Positions 1-8,077 of a stretch of DNA of 64,000 nt are shown piece after piece. Location: assembly GCF_003675325.1 (NCBI RefSeq), contig NZ_CP033073.1, forward strand, positions 5,890,001-5,954,000. Direction: 5' to 3'. This DNA is from Streptomyces dangxiongensis. GTDB lineage: Bacteria > Actinomycetota > Actinomycetes > Streptomycetales > Streptomycetaceae. The notes beneath the pieces are model-generated. The model ran no database searches and had not been told where the DNA came from. It saw nothing but the letters and a program-made list of their open reading frames with translations. Position numbers and translations under genes: made by a program. Every line of letters begins with the position of its first letter. Position 1 is the first letter of the stretch.

Positions 1-1
1 C

Positions 2-571
2 GTCCTGCTCTCCAGCGGCATCATCCAGGAGGGCGCCGACGAGACCCACCCCATCCACGTCATGCACGCCACCGCCGAGCGGCAGATCCGGGACAGCGGG
101 CTCGCCGGGACGTTCCTGCGCCCCAACGCCTTCGCCACCAACGCGCTCCAGTGGGCGCCGCAGATCCGTGCCGGCGACACCGTCCGGGGCGTCTTCGCGG
201 ACGGGCTCTCCGCGCCCATCCACGAGGACGACATCGCGGCCGTCGCCGAGCGCGTCCTGCTCGACGACGGGCACGAGGGCGCCGCGTACCGGCTGACCGG
301 GCCCGCGGCGACCAGCAACGCCGACCAGGTCGCGGCCATCGGCGCGGCACTCGGCAGGAAGCTGACGTTCGTGGAGACCGACCCGGCCGACGCGGGCCCG
401 GAACTCTTCCCGCACGTGCCGCCGCAGATGCTCGAACGCCTGCTGCGGACCTTCGCCGAGACCGTCGGCACACCCCCGGAGATCACCGGCACGGTCGAGC
501 AGCTCACCGGCGCCCCGGCCCGCCCCTTCGACCGGTGGGCCCGCGACCACGCCGGGGACTTCCGGGCGTAA
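2..571 (+). CDS. NmrA-like NAD(P)-binding reductase, 5' end outside window
   Basis: Only the C-terminal 189 residues are present; the frame is open from base 2, so the true start lies upstream. The visible part matches the back half of NmrA/atypical short-chain dehydrogenases: a LLSS strand, a conserved 'FLRPNAFATN' substrate-side segment, a 'PIHEDDIAAVAERVL' segment and a 'YRLTGP' motif. The N-terminal Rossmann GxxGxxG cannot be seen. Such proteins act as NAD(P)H-dependent reductases or redox sensors in the cytosol; no substrate can be assigned. A 170 bp gap separates it from the decarboxylase, so co-transcription is possible but not shown. Confidence 0.8.
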   Translation, partial: VLLSSGIIQEGADETHPIHVMHATAERQIRDSGLAGTFLRPNAFATNALQWAPQIRAGDTVRGVFADGLSAPIHEDDIAAVAERVLLDDGHEGAAYRLTGPAATSNADQVAAIGAALGRKLTFVETDPADAGPELFPHVPPQMLERLLRTFAETVGTPPEITGTVEQLTGAPARPFDRWARDHAGDFRA

Positions 572-741
572 CCGGCAGGGCGCGCGACCGGTCCCCCCAC
601 GGGGCTCCCGGGACGGCAGTACACACTTTCGGGTTCCGTTCACCGGGCTTTCGGGACGCAGGGCACCCTTCCGGTACAAGCTGGAAGTCCACCCACAAGC
701 CGGTAGCCCGCTGGACGTTCCCGTGCCCGCCAGGAGAGCCC

Positions 742-2136
742 ATGAGCGCAGGACACTCCCCGCACCTGCCGCCGCTCGCCTCGGGGCCCGGCGGCACCGA
801 CGCCCTGCGCCCCCTGCTCACCACCGTGCTGGACGCGCTCGCGGCCGGCGCCGTCCGGCGCGGCGGACCGCTGCCCGCCGGCGGACCCGACGCCGTCGCA
901 GCGCGCGTCGCCGACGCCCTCGGGGACGTCCTGCCGGACACCGGCGACCCGGACGCCCTGCGCACCCTCGTCCAGGCCCTCGCCGAGGGCGCCGCGGACC
1001 CCGCCGACCCGCTGTGCGCCGCCCATCTGCACTGCCCGCCGCTCGCCGTGGCCACCGCCGCCGACCTCGCGGCAAGCGCCCTCAACCCCTCCCTGGACTC
1101 CTGGGACCAGGCCCCGGCCGCCTCCGCCCTGGAAGCCGTCGTCGCCCGCGCCCTGGCCGGCGCGGCCGGCCTCGCCGACGCCCTCGTCACGACCGGCGGC
1201 ACCGAGGCCAACCAGCTCGCCCTGCTGCTCGCCCGCGAGGCCCACGGCGGCAGTGTCCGGCTGGTCTGCGGGGCGGGCGCCCACCACTCCCTGCCGCGCG
1301 CCGCCTGGCTGCTCGGCCTGCCCGACCCGGTCGTCATCCCGGCACCCGACGGCACTCTCGATCCGGCCGCCCTCGACGGAGCCCTCAGCACGCTCTCCGG
1401 CCCACTGCTGGTGGCGGCCACCGCGGGCACCACCGACGCCGGCCTCATCGACCCGCTCCCCGACATCGCCGCCCTGTGCGCCGCCCACGGCGTCCGACTG
1501 CACATCGACGCGGCCTACGGCGGAGGCCTCCTCTTCAGCGACCGGCACCGCGACAAGCTCGCCGGGCTCGACGCCGCCCACACGGTCACCCTCGACCTGC
1601 ACAAGCTCGGCTGGCAGCCGGTCGCGGCCGGACTCCTCGCCGTCGCCCACCCCCACGAACTGGCCCCCCTCCAGCAGCGCGCCGACTACCTCAACGCCGA
1701 CGACGACACCGACGCCGGCTTCCCCGACCTCCTCGGCCGCTCCCTGCGCACCACGCGCCGCCCCGACATCCTGAAGATCGCCGTCACCCTGGGAACACTG
1801 GGCCGCGACGGCCTCGGCGCCCTGGTCGACCAGGTCTGCGCGCTGGCCCGCGAGTTCGCCGCCCTCGTCCGTGAGCACCCCGGTTTCGCGCTGTACGACC
1901 GGCCCGACATCAGCACCGTCCTGTTCCGTCCGGCCGAGGCCGACGACACCGCTGTGGCCACCGCGCGCCGCAGACTGCTGTACGAGGGCCGGGCCGTCCT
2001 CGGCCGTGCCCGCCTCGACGGCCGTCTCTGGCTCAAGGCCACCTTCCTCAACCCCCACACCCGGCGCGACGACCTGGCCCGCCTGCTCACACTCGTCGAA
2101 CTCGCCGCACTCGCCGAAGGAAGCACCCCCGGATGA
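742..2136 (+). CDS. PLP-dependent amino-acid decarboxylase (DesA-like)
   Basis: The product has 464 residues and is a group II pyridoxal-phosphate decarboxylase of the siderophore type (lysine, ornithine or diaminobutyrate decarboxylase). Seen in the sequence: a TGGTEAN motif near residue 153, HIDAAYGGG near 254 (the Asp contacts the PLP ring nitrogen) and DLHKLGWQP with the probable Schiff-base Lys288. Start chosen: ATG 10 nt after a GGAG-like Shine-Dalgarno; an upstream in-frame extension is not coding-like. It overlaps the next gene, an amine N-hydroxylase, by ATGA, so the two are translationally coupled. This suggests cadaverine or putrescine production followed by N-hydroxylation. The usual acyltransferase and NIS synthetase are not downstream, so the end product is unknown. 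Confidence 0.85.
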   Translation: MSAGHSPHLPPLASGPGGTDALRPLLTTVLDALAAGAVRRGGPLPAGGPDAVAARVADALGDVLPDTGDPDALRTLVQALAEGAADPADPLCAAHLHCPPLAVATAADLAASALNPSLDSWDQAPAASALEAVVARALAGAAGLADALVTTGGTEANQLALLLAREAHGGSVRLVCGAGAHHSLPRAAWLLGLPDPVVIPAPDGTLDPAALDGALSTLSGPLLVAATAGTTDAGLIDPLPDIAALCAAHGVRLHIDAAYGGGLLFSDRHRDKLAGLDAAHTVTLDLHKLGWQPVAAGLLAVAHPHELAPLQQRADYLNADDDTDAGFPDLLGRSLRTTRRPDILKIAVTLGTLGRDGLGALVDQVCALAREFAALVREHPGFALYDRPDISTVLFRPAEADDTAVATARRRLLYEGRAVLGRARLDGRLWLKATFLNPHTRRDDLARLLTLVELAALAEGSTPG

Positions 2137-3545
2137 CCCACCCCCCACGCCGCGACCCCGCATCCCCGCGCGACCTGGTCGGCATCGGTATCGGCCCCTG
2201 CAACCTCTCCCTGGCCGCGCTCGCCCAGCCGCTCGCCGAACTCGACGCGGTGTTCTACGAACAGCGTCCCGGCTTCGACTGGCACCCCGGGCTGCTCATC
2301 GACGGCGCCACCGTCCAAGTGCCCTTCCTCGCCGACCTGGTGACCCTCGCCGACCCCACCAGCCCCTGGAGCTTCCTGAACTACCTCAGGAGCCGCGACC
2401 GGCTCTTCCCGTTCTACTTCGCCGAGCGCTTCCACATCCAGCGCGCCGAGTACGACGCCTACTGCCGCTGGGTCGCGCAGCAGCTACCCGGGCTGCACTT
2501 CCGCCACCAGGTCGACGCCGTCCGCTGGAACCCCGAGCGGGACGTGTTCGAGGTCGACCACAGCGAGCTCGACGCCGACGGCGAGGCCGAGGCCCTCGGC
2601 CGTACGCACACCCGCAACATCGTGCTCGGCATCGGCACCGCCCCCTACGTGCCCGACCCCCTCAGGCCCCTGGTGGACGCGCCCGGTGTACCCGTCCTCC
2701 ACGCCGCCGACTACCTCGACCACCGCGACACCGTGCTGGCCGCCGGGCACGTCACCGTCGTCGGCTCCGGACAGTCCGGCGCCGAGGTCTTCCTCGACCT
2801 GCTGCGCCACCGCCCGGCCGGCCGGGAAGGGCTGCACTGGATCGGCCGTACGGAGGCGTTCGCGCCGATGGAGTACTCCAAGCTGGGCCTGGAGCACTTC
2901 ACGCCCGACTACACCCGCTACTTCCACGCCCTTGCCGAGCCCGTCCGGGACCGGCTCGTCGCCGCCCAGTGGCAGTTGTACAAGGGCGTCGACGCGGGCA
3001 CCCTGGCCGCCATCCACGACGAGCTGTACCGCCGCTCCCTGGACGGCGGCTGGCCCGACGCGGTCCTCACCCCCGGCGTCCGCGTCCGCACCGCCGGCCG
3101 GGTCGCCACCACCCAGGTGGAACTCCACCTGGAACACCTCCAGCAGGGCAGCCGGTCCCGGCTCACCACCGACGCCGTCGTCCTCGCCACCGGTTACCGC
3201 GAGCGTCCCCTCGACCGCATCCTGGCCGGACTCGACCCCTACATCCGCCGGGACAGCGGCGGACGGCCGCGGATCGACGAGGAGTTCCGGCTCGTCCTTG
3301 ACCCCTCGGTCACCGGCTCGGTCCACGTCCAGAACGCCGAGCTGCACACGCACGGCGTCGGCGCCCCCGACCTCGGCCTGGCCGCCTGGCGCAGTGCCAC
3401 CATCCTCAACTCGCTCACGGGCAAGGAGGCGTATCCGCTCGCCGCCCGCACGGCCTTCACCAGTTTCGGACTCCGGGAACCCGCGGGCCGGGTCCCGCAG
3501 AGCAGACCCGCCGGGCGGCTGATCCCGCTGGTCGAGGGCAGGTGA
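2133..3545 (+). CDS. L-lysine/L-ornithine (or diamine) N-monooxygenase, DesB-like
   Basis: The 470-residue product belongs to the flavin N-hydroxylating monooxygenases (IucD/SidA/DesB). It shows the FAD-binding GIGIGPCN motif at residues 17-24, a 'FDWHPG' segment, an NADPH-binding GSGQSG near 210-218 and the family C-terminal ATGY near 352. It would hydroxylate the terminal amine of a diamine or amino acid, the first step to a hydroxamate. Its start overlaps the decarboxylase stop by 4 nt. In desferrioxamine operons an acyltransferase and an IucA/IucC synthetase follow; here a convergent 5'-nucleotidase gene follows instead. No iron-box (DmdR/IdeR type) is visible upstream of the pair. Substrate is inferred from the partner enzyme only. 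Confidence 0.88.
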   Translation: MTHPPRRDPASPRDLVGIGIGPCNLSLAALAQPLAELDAVFYEQRPGFDWHPGLLIDGATVQVPFLADLVTLADPTSPWSFLNYLRSRDRLFPFYFAERFHIQRAEYDAYCRWVAQQLPGLHFRHQVDAVRWNPERDVFEVDHSELDADGEAEALGRTHTRNIVLGIGTAPYVPDPLRPLVDAPGVPVLHAADYLDHRDTVLAAGHVTVVGSGQSGAEVFLDLLRHRPAGREGLHWIGRTEAFAPMEYSKLGLEHFTPDYTRYFHALAEPVRDRLVAAQWQLYKGVDAGTLAAIHDELYRRSLDGGWPDAVLTPGVRVRTAGRVATTQVELHLEHLQQGSRSRLTTDAVVLATGYRERPLDRILAGLDPYIRRDSGGRPRIDEEFRLVLDPSVTGSVHVQNAELHTHGVGAPDLGLAAWRSATILNSLTGKEAYPLAARTAFTSFGLREPAGRVPQSRPAGRLIPLVEGR

Positions 3546-3576
3546 CCCGCCGCGCGGGGCCGCACCCGCCCGGCGC

Positions 3577-3596
3577 CGGTGCCCGCGCGGGCACCG
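3577..3596. terminator. Bidirectional hairpin between convergent genes
   Basis: A perfect inverted repeat (CGGTGCCC, loop GCGC, GGGCACCG) lies between the ends of the N-monooxygenase and the 5'-nucleotidase genes. The short convergent gap and GC-only stem fit a shared Streptomyces terminator without a U-run. Confidence 0.6.
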
Positions 3597-3612
3597 ACGC
3601 CGTTCACGTCGT

Positions 3613-5418
3613 TCAGAACACCGGCGTGCCGTTGCGGACCAGCTTCCAGTCCACCGACGCGAAGTCCTTCGGGTCCAGGACGCCCTTCGCGGTGACCCAC
3701 TCGGCGATCCGGGTGCGGATCTCCGTGGACTCCGACCACAGTTCCTTGGCGGTGGCGACGTACGGGAAGGCGCCGCCGCCGTTGGCGCGGTAGTTGTTCA
3801 CCGCGAGCACGAACTGCTGGGCGTCGTCCAGCGCGGCCCCCTGGAACGTCAGGTTCCTGATCCGCGACCCGGCCGGCTGGGCGATGTCGATGTCGTACGA
3901 CAGACCGGAGACGTAGTCGTAGTTGTAGTCCGGGCGGCCACCGGCGTTGGTCAGCTTCTCGACGTCGACCGTGGCGTCGGCGGCCGTCTGGACGTAGTAC
4001 TCGGCGGAGTACTCCAGGTAGGCGCGCACCTGGGCCCCCGTCAGCAGCTTGGCCACCAGTGTGTTGTCGTACACGTACAGGCTCGACAGGCCCCGGATGG
4101 TGACGTCGCCGGCCGGGATCTCGGAGGTCCGGGAGAACGGCGAGGCCTGGGCGATCACCGGCAGCGAGGCGTAAGGGGTGCCCGCGAGCGCCGCCTTGAC
4201 CACGTCCTCCTGGACCTTGGTGATCAGGTCGATGATGGGGGCGTCCCTGTAGCGGGCCTCGACCGTGGTCAGGGTCCCGGTCGCCCGGCCCACGACCTGG
4301 TTGACGTATGCGACGACCTTCTTGTGCTCGTCCGTGAGCAGCTTGGTGATCTTCGGGTCGTCGGCGACGGAGCTGGAGTCACGCAGCGAGGCGGAGACCG
4401 ACTCGACCTCCCAGCGGCCCTTGCCGAACACCAGCTCGATGTCGAAGAGGGTGAGCCGCTCGGCGTAGCACAGCGGCTCGGAGAGGACGACGGTCCTGCC
4501 GGTCTTCTCGTTGACGACCTTCAGCTCCGGGATCTCCAGGTGGGCGTGGCCGACCAGGATCGCGTCGATGCCGGGCACCTGCCGGGCCACGTCGGCCGCC
4601 GCGTTCTCCACGTAGGGCACCTGGTCGCCGTACGACGACGTGCCCGACGTACCCGAGTGCGCCGAGACGACGACCACGTCCGCGCCCATCGACCTCAGCT
4701 TCGGCACCCATTTGGCGGCCTGCTCCACCAGGCCCGGGAACGCCAGCTTGCCCTGCACGTACGCCTTGTCCCAGATCGCGATGCCCGGGTTGGTCAGGCC
4801 GAGGACGGCAACCTTGACCGGCTTGGCGCCCCGCACGTGGAACGTCTTCATGAAGTACGGCGGGAACGCGGGCCGCAGCGTCTTCGCGTCCACGGCGTTG
4901 GCGCCGAGCAGCGGGAAGTCCAGTTGGTCCTCGAACTTGCGCAGCGTCTCGATGCCGTAGTTGAACTCGTGGTTGCCGAGGGCCGCCGCGTCGTACCCGA
5001 TCGCGTTCATGGCCTGCGCCATCGGGTGCACCGGGCCGCCCTTGGCGGTGATCGGCTCCACCTTGGCGTAGTAGTAGGTCAGCGGGGTGCCCTGGATGGT
5101 GTCACCGGCGTCCAGCAGCAGGGTGTTGCAGTGGCCCCTCTCCGCGCGCACCTGCTCCACCAGGGTGGAGATCCGGGCGAGCCCCATGGCGTTGCCGGCC
5201 TTGTCGGCGTACTCCGCGTCCTTGAAGTAGTCCCAGTTGAAGACGTGGCCGTGCAGGTCGGTGGTGCCCATGACGGTCAGGGAGTACCGCTTGGCGGGAT
5301 GCTGGGGCTTCTTGCCGTCCGCCGCCCGGGCCGCCGGAGCCGCCGCCGCGCCGGCGACCGCCACTCCCGCTCCGGTGGCGGCGGACTTCTTCAGGAACTT
5401 CCGGCGGTTCAGCGGCAT
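3613..5418 (-). CDS. Tat-exported 5'-nucleotidase / 2',3'-cyclic phosphodiesterase family
   Basis: The 601-residue product is a UshA/CpdB-type metallophosphoesterase. The N-terminus carries a twin-arginine signal (NRRKFLKK) and an Ala-rich export segment ending near residue 33. Metal-site motifs are in order: DLHGH (54-58), DAGD (103-106), GNHEF (148-152), HSG (254-256) and GHAH (290-293), followed by the C-terminal 5'-nucleotidase substrate domain (about 380-560). It should hydrolyse extracellular nucleotides for phosphate and nucleoside recovery. Start chosen: ATG preceded by AAGGAG and giving a proper Tat signal; the open frame continues upstream but without a signal-like N-terminus. The upstream region carries PHO-box-like repeats. 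Confidence 0.92.
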   Translation of the reverse strand: MPLNRRKFLKKSAATGAGVAVAGAAAAPAARAADGKKPQHPAKRYSLTVMGTTDLHGHVFNWDYFKDAEYADKAGNAMGLARISTLVEQVRAERGHCNTLLLDAGDTIQGTPLTYYYAKVEPITAKGGPVHPMAQAMNAIGYDAAALGNHEFNYGIETLRKFEDQLDFPLLGANAVDAKTLRPAFPPYFMKTFHVRGAKPVKVAVLGLTNPGIAIWDKAYVQGKLAFPGLVEQAAKWVPKLRSMGADVVVVSAHSGTSGTSSYGDQVPYVENAAADVARQVPGIDAILVGHAHLEIPELKVVNEKTGRTVVLSEPLCYAERLTLFDIELVFGKGRWEVESVSASLRDSSSVADDPKITKLLTDEHKKVVAYVNQVVGRATGTLTTVEARYRDAPIIDLITKVQEDVVKAALAGTPYASLPVIAQASPFSRTSEIPAGDVTIRGLSSLYVYDNTLVAKLLTGAQVRAYLEYSAEYYVQTAADATVDVEKLTNAGGRPDYNYDYVSGLSYDIDIAQPAGSRIRNLTFQGAALDDAQQFVLAVNNYRANGGGAFPYVATAKELWSESTEIRTRIAEWVTAKGVLDPKDFASVDWKLVRNGTPVF

Positions 5419-5454
5419 TCTCGGTCTCCTTGGCGCATGGTCGACGACGCGCGT

Positions 5455-5490
5455 AGATTCTGACCTGAGCATGACCTGTGTCAACAGGTC
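5455..5490 (-). promoter_or_regulatory. PHO-box-like direct repeats upstream of nucleotidase
   Basis: On the minus strand two contiguous 11-nt units, GGTCATGCTCA and GGTCAGAATCT, occupy 5466-5476 and 5455-5465. They lie 37-58 nt before the start codon. Tandem 11-nt units beginning G(G/T)TCA are the form of Streptomyces PhoP sites. An overlapping inverted repeat, GACCTGT-N4-ACAGGTC, lies at 5473-5490. PhoP control of a secreted phosphatase is expected biology, but the match is partial after the GGTCA core. Confidence 0.45.
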
Positions 5491-5600
5491 CGGCAGGTTG
5501 CGATCTGATGACCATCGCTCATCGGAGCACCCCGGCACTCAATTCAACAGTTGTCAATATCCCTTTGCCGAAAGTCTGTTGAGTAGTCACGCGGGGCCAA

Positions 5601-5628
5601 TTCTCTACCCGCGGGTAAGGCCTAGGCT
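5601..5628 (+). promoter_or_regulatory. Putative leaderless promoter of pyruvate kinase
   Basis: TAGGCT (5623-5628) fits the TANNNT -10 form and sits exactly 6 nt before the ATG of pyruvate kinase, which would make the start codon the transcription start. The -35 (TTCTCT at 5601-5606, 16 nt spacing) is weak. Confidence 0.5.
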
Positions 5629-5634
5629 CGACGT

Positions 5635-7071
5635 ATGCGCCGAGCAAAGATCGTTTGTACTCTGGGGCCCGCCACCGACTCGTACGACCAGATCAAGGCA
5701 CTGGTCGAGGCCGGAATGGACGTCGCCCGGTTCAACCTCAGCCACGGCACCCACGCCGAGCACGAGGAGCGTTACCAGCGGGTGCGGAAGGCGGCCGACG
5801 AGACCGGCCGCAGCGTCGGAATCCTCGCCGACCTTCAGGGCCCGAAGATCCGGCTCGGCCGCTTCGCCGAAGGACCGGTACTGCTTGAACGCGGCGACAC
5901 CTTCACCGTCACCGTGGAGGACGGCGTCGAGGGCGACCGCCACCGGTGCGGCACCACCTACGCCGGCCTCGCCGCCGACGTCACCCCCGGTGAGCGCATC
6001 CTCGTCGACGACGGCAAGGTCTGCCTGGAGGTCACCGCCGTCGACGGCCCCTGCGTGCACACGCGGGTGGTCGAGGGCGGCGTCGTCTCCGACCACAAGG
6101 GGCTGAACCTCCCCGGCGTCGCCGTCTCCGTCCCCGCCCTGTCCCGGAAGGACGAGGACGATCTGCGCTGGGCGCTGCGCACCGGCTTCGACCTGGTCGC
6201 CCTCTCCTTCGTCCGCAGCGGCCGGGACGCCGAGGACGTCCACCGGATCATGGAGGAGGAGGGCCGCCGCCTGCCCCTGATCGCCAAGATCGAGAAGCCG
6301 CAGGCCGTGGAGAACCTCGACGGCATCGTGGCCGCCTTCGACGCGCTGATGGTCGCGCGCGGCGACCTGGGCGTGGAGATGCCGCTGGAGGAGGTGCCGA
6401 TCGTGCAGAAACGCGCGGTCAAGCTGGCCAGGCGTAACGCCAAGCCGGTGATCGTCGCCACCCAGATGCTCGACTCGATGATCGAGAATTCGCGGCCGAC
6501 CCGCGCCGAGGCCTCCGACGTGGCCAACGCGGTGCTGGACGGCACGGACGCGGTCATGCTCTCCGGCGAGACCAGCGTCGGCAAGTACCCGGTCGAGACC
6601 GTGCGCACCATGGCGCGGATCGTCGAGGCGGCCGAGGAGGACATGCTGGCCAAGGGCCTGCCGCCGCTGACCGAGCAGAACAAGCCGCGCACCCAGGGTG
6701 GCGCGGTCGCCCGGGCCGCCGCCGAGATGGGTGATTTCCTCGGCGCGAGGTTCCTGGTGGCGTTCACCCAGTCGGGGGACACCGCCCGCCGGCTCTCCCG
6801 CTACCGCTCGCCGATCCCGCTGCTCGCCTTCACCCCCGAGCCGGCCACCCGTTCCCAGCTCAGCCTCACCTGGGGCGCCGAGACCTTTCTCGGCCCGCAC
6901 GTCGAGTCCACGGACGCCATGGTCGAACAGGTGGACGAGCTGTTGCTGAAGTACGGCCGCTGCCGGAAGGGCGACGTCGTGGTGATCACCGCGGGTTCCC
7001 CGCCCGGTGTCTCCGGCTCGACCAATCTGGTCCGGGTCCATCACATCGGCGAGGACGACAGCCCGAAGTAG
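5635..7071 (+). CDS. pyk: Pyruvate kinase
   Basis: The 478-residue product is full length for bacterial pyruvate kinase (phosphoenolpyruvate + ADP to pyruvate + ATP, last step of glycolysis). It begins with the typical MRRAKIVCTLGPA. It contains the RFNLSHGTH segment, the catalytic IAKIEKPQAVENLDGI region near 216, the MVARGDLGVEMP metal/phosphate loop and the ATQMLDSM and LSGETSVGKYP motifs. The allosteric C-terminal domain is complete. No Shine-Dalgarno is visible and a TAGGCT box lies 6 nt upstream, so translation is probably leaderless. Streptomyces usually carries two pyk paralogues; from synteny this corresponds to the copy I recall as pyk2, beside an ANTAR regulator. Confidence 0.97.
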   Translation: MRRAKIVCTLGPATDSYDQIKALVEAGMDVARFNLSHGTHAEHEERYQRVRKAADETGRSVGILADLQGPKIRLGRFAEGPVLLERGDTFTVTVEDGVEGDRHRCGTTYAGLAADVTPGERILVDDGKVCLEVTAVDGPCVHTRVVEGGVVSDHKGLNLPGVAVSVPALSRKDEDDLRWALRTGFDLVALSFVRSGRDAEDVHRIMEEEGRRLPLIAKIEKPQAVENLDGIVAAFDALMVARGDLGVEMPLEEVPIVQKRAVKLARRNAKPVIVATQMLDSMIENSRPTRAEASDVANAVLDGTDAVMLSGETSVGKYPVETVRTMARIVEAAEEDMLAKGLPPLTEQNKPRTQGGAVARAAAEMGDFLGARFLVAFTQSGDTARRLSRYRSPIPLLAFTPEPATRSQLSLTWGAETFLGPHVESTDAMVEQVDELLLKYGRCRKGDVVVITAGSPPGVSGSTNLVRVHHIGEDDSPK

Positions 7072-7084
7072 GGACGCGCGACAA

Positions 7085-7112
7085 GGGGCCCCTCACCCGA
7101 GGGGCCCTCTTT
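7085..7112 (+). terminator. Rho-independent terminator of pyk
   Basis: An 8-bp GC stem (GGGCCCCT / AGGGGCCC) with a 6-nt loop is followed by TCTTT, 14 nt after the pyk stop codon. Confidence 0.8.
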
Positions 7113-7113
7113 C

Positions 7114-7155
7114 ATGCTGACCTTGGAAACCGAATGCTGACCTTGGAAACCAAGG
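7114..7155. repeat. Two exact 18-nt direct repeats and a small hairpin beside the tRNA
   Basis: ATGCTGACCTTGGAAACC occurs at 7114-7131 and again at 7134-7151 (period 20). The second copy runs into CCTTGGAAACCAAGG (7141-7155), a 6-bp stem with a 3-nt loop. On the minus strand this hairpin lies just after the tRNA 3' end and could end or process that transcript. Confidence 0.7.
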
Positions 7156-7160
7156 AAAAG

Positions 7161-7235
7161 TGCCCCGGGTCGGACTCGAACCGACACTGTACGGGTTTTG
7201 AATCCGTTGCCTGCTGCCAATTGGGCTACCGGGGC
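7161..7235 (-). tRNA. tRNA, anticodon CAA (nominally Leu), with short variable arm
   Basis: Read on the minus strand, 75 nt fold as a cloverleaf. The acceptor GCCCCGG pairs perfectly with CCGGGGC, followed by discriminator A. The T arm is GTCGG-TTCGAGT-CCGAC, and the D-loop contains TTGG. The anticodon stem is ACGGA/CCCGT, whose last pair is an A-C mismatch. The loop TTCAAAA gives anticodon CAA (UUG, leucine). CCA is not encoded. The variable region is only about 5 nt (ACAGT), whereas bacterial tRNA-Leu is normally class II with a long arm. Identity by anticodon is therefore uncertain; the D-loop looks more like Gln/Glu tRNAs. Confidence 0.85.
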
Positions 7236-7335
7236 TCGCAGGATCGAAGGTTCCCCCCGACCCTCCGCGCGTCCACCATACCGTAGCTAGGTAGGCTCTT
7301 GTCAGCAGCGCCCCTGCCCCGAACGAGGAGCCCCC

Positions 7336-7992
7336 GTGACCGCCGAGTCGCCCCAGCCCGTAGACGTGCCCGACGACGACAAGTCGCACGTACCTCCGCT
7401 GACGACCCGCGTCGTCATCGCCGAGGACGAGGCCCTGATCCGGCTCGACCTGAAAGAGATGCTCGAGGAAGAGGGGTACACCGTCGTCGGCGAGGCCGGG
7501 GACGGTGAGCAGGCCGTCGAGCTGGCTCGCGAGCACAAGCCGGACCTGGTCATCCTCGATGTGAAGATGCCCAAACTGGACGGCATCTCCGCGGCCGAAA
7601 AGATCGCCGAGGAGTCGATCGCGCCGGTCCTGATGCTCACCGCGTTCTCGCAGCGCGACCTCGTCGAGCGCGCCCGCGACGCGGGTGCCATGGCGTACCT
7701 GGTGAAGCCGTTCAGCAAGAGCGACGTCGTCCCGGCGATCGAGATGGCCGTCTCCCGGTTCACCGAGCTGAAGCAGCTCGAGCAGGAGGTCGCCGACCTT
7801 TCCCAGCGGCTGGAGACCCGCAAGCTGGTCGACCGCGCGAAGTCCGTCCTGCAGACGGAGTACGGCCTGACCGAGCCGGCCGCCTTCCGCTGGATCCAGA
7901 AGACCTCCATGGACCGCCGCATGTCGATGCAGCAGGTCGCCGAAGCGGTCATCGCGGACAGCGAGGAGAAGAAGTCCGCCAAGAACGACTGA
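7336..7992 (+). CDS. ANTAR-domain response regulator (PdtaR-like)
   Basis: The 218-residue cytosolic product has an N-terminal receiver domain (about 24-140): acidic Glu30/Asp31, phospho-acceptor Asp75 in VILDVKMP, Thr102 and Lys124 in LVKPF. A C-terminal ANTAR RNA-binding domain (about 155-212) follows, with a coiled linker between. ANTAR regulators bind paired hairpins in nascent RNA and prevent termination; the actinobacterial orthologue PdtaR pairs with a histidine kinase. Start: GTG preceded by GAGGAG 5 nt upstream; the first 20 residues are a disordered extension. No kinase gene is adjacent. TAGGCT at 7292-7297 is a plausible -10 box. Confidence 0.93.
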   Translation: MTAESPQPVDVPDDDKSHVPPLTTRVVIAEDEALIRLDLKEMLEEEGYTVVGEAGDGEQAVELAREHKPDLVILDVKMPKLDGISAAEKIAEESIAPVLMLTAFSQRDLVERARDAGAMAYLVKPFSKSDVVPAIEMAVSRFTELKQLEQEVADLSQRLETRKLVDRAKSVLQTEYGLTEPAAFRWIQKTSMDRRMSMQQVAEAVIADSEEKKSAKND

Positions 7993-8025
7993 CGCCCGCC
8001 GCCCGACATCCGCCCAGGACCGACG

Positions 8026-8058
8026 AGTGCCCCGCGCCCGGAAGGGACGCGGGGCACT
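8026..8058. terminator. Bidirectional terminator between response regulator and livF
   Basis: An 11-bp perfect stem (AGTGCCCCGCG / CGCGGGGCACT) with an 11-nt loop lies in the convergent gap. Confidence 0.75.
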
Positions 8059-8077
8059 GTGCGACCGGCCGGAGGAC

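Noticed and set aside
600..741. Possible iron box (DmdR/IdeR) before the decarboxylase gene
   Set aside because: No TTAGGTTAGG-like palindrome is present; I will not claim iron control.
7114..7335. tRNA-associated integration site (att)
   Set aside because: There is no integrase, excisionase or second partial tRNA copy in the window.
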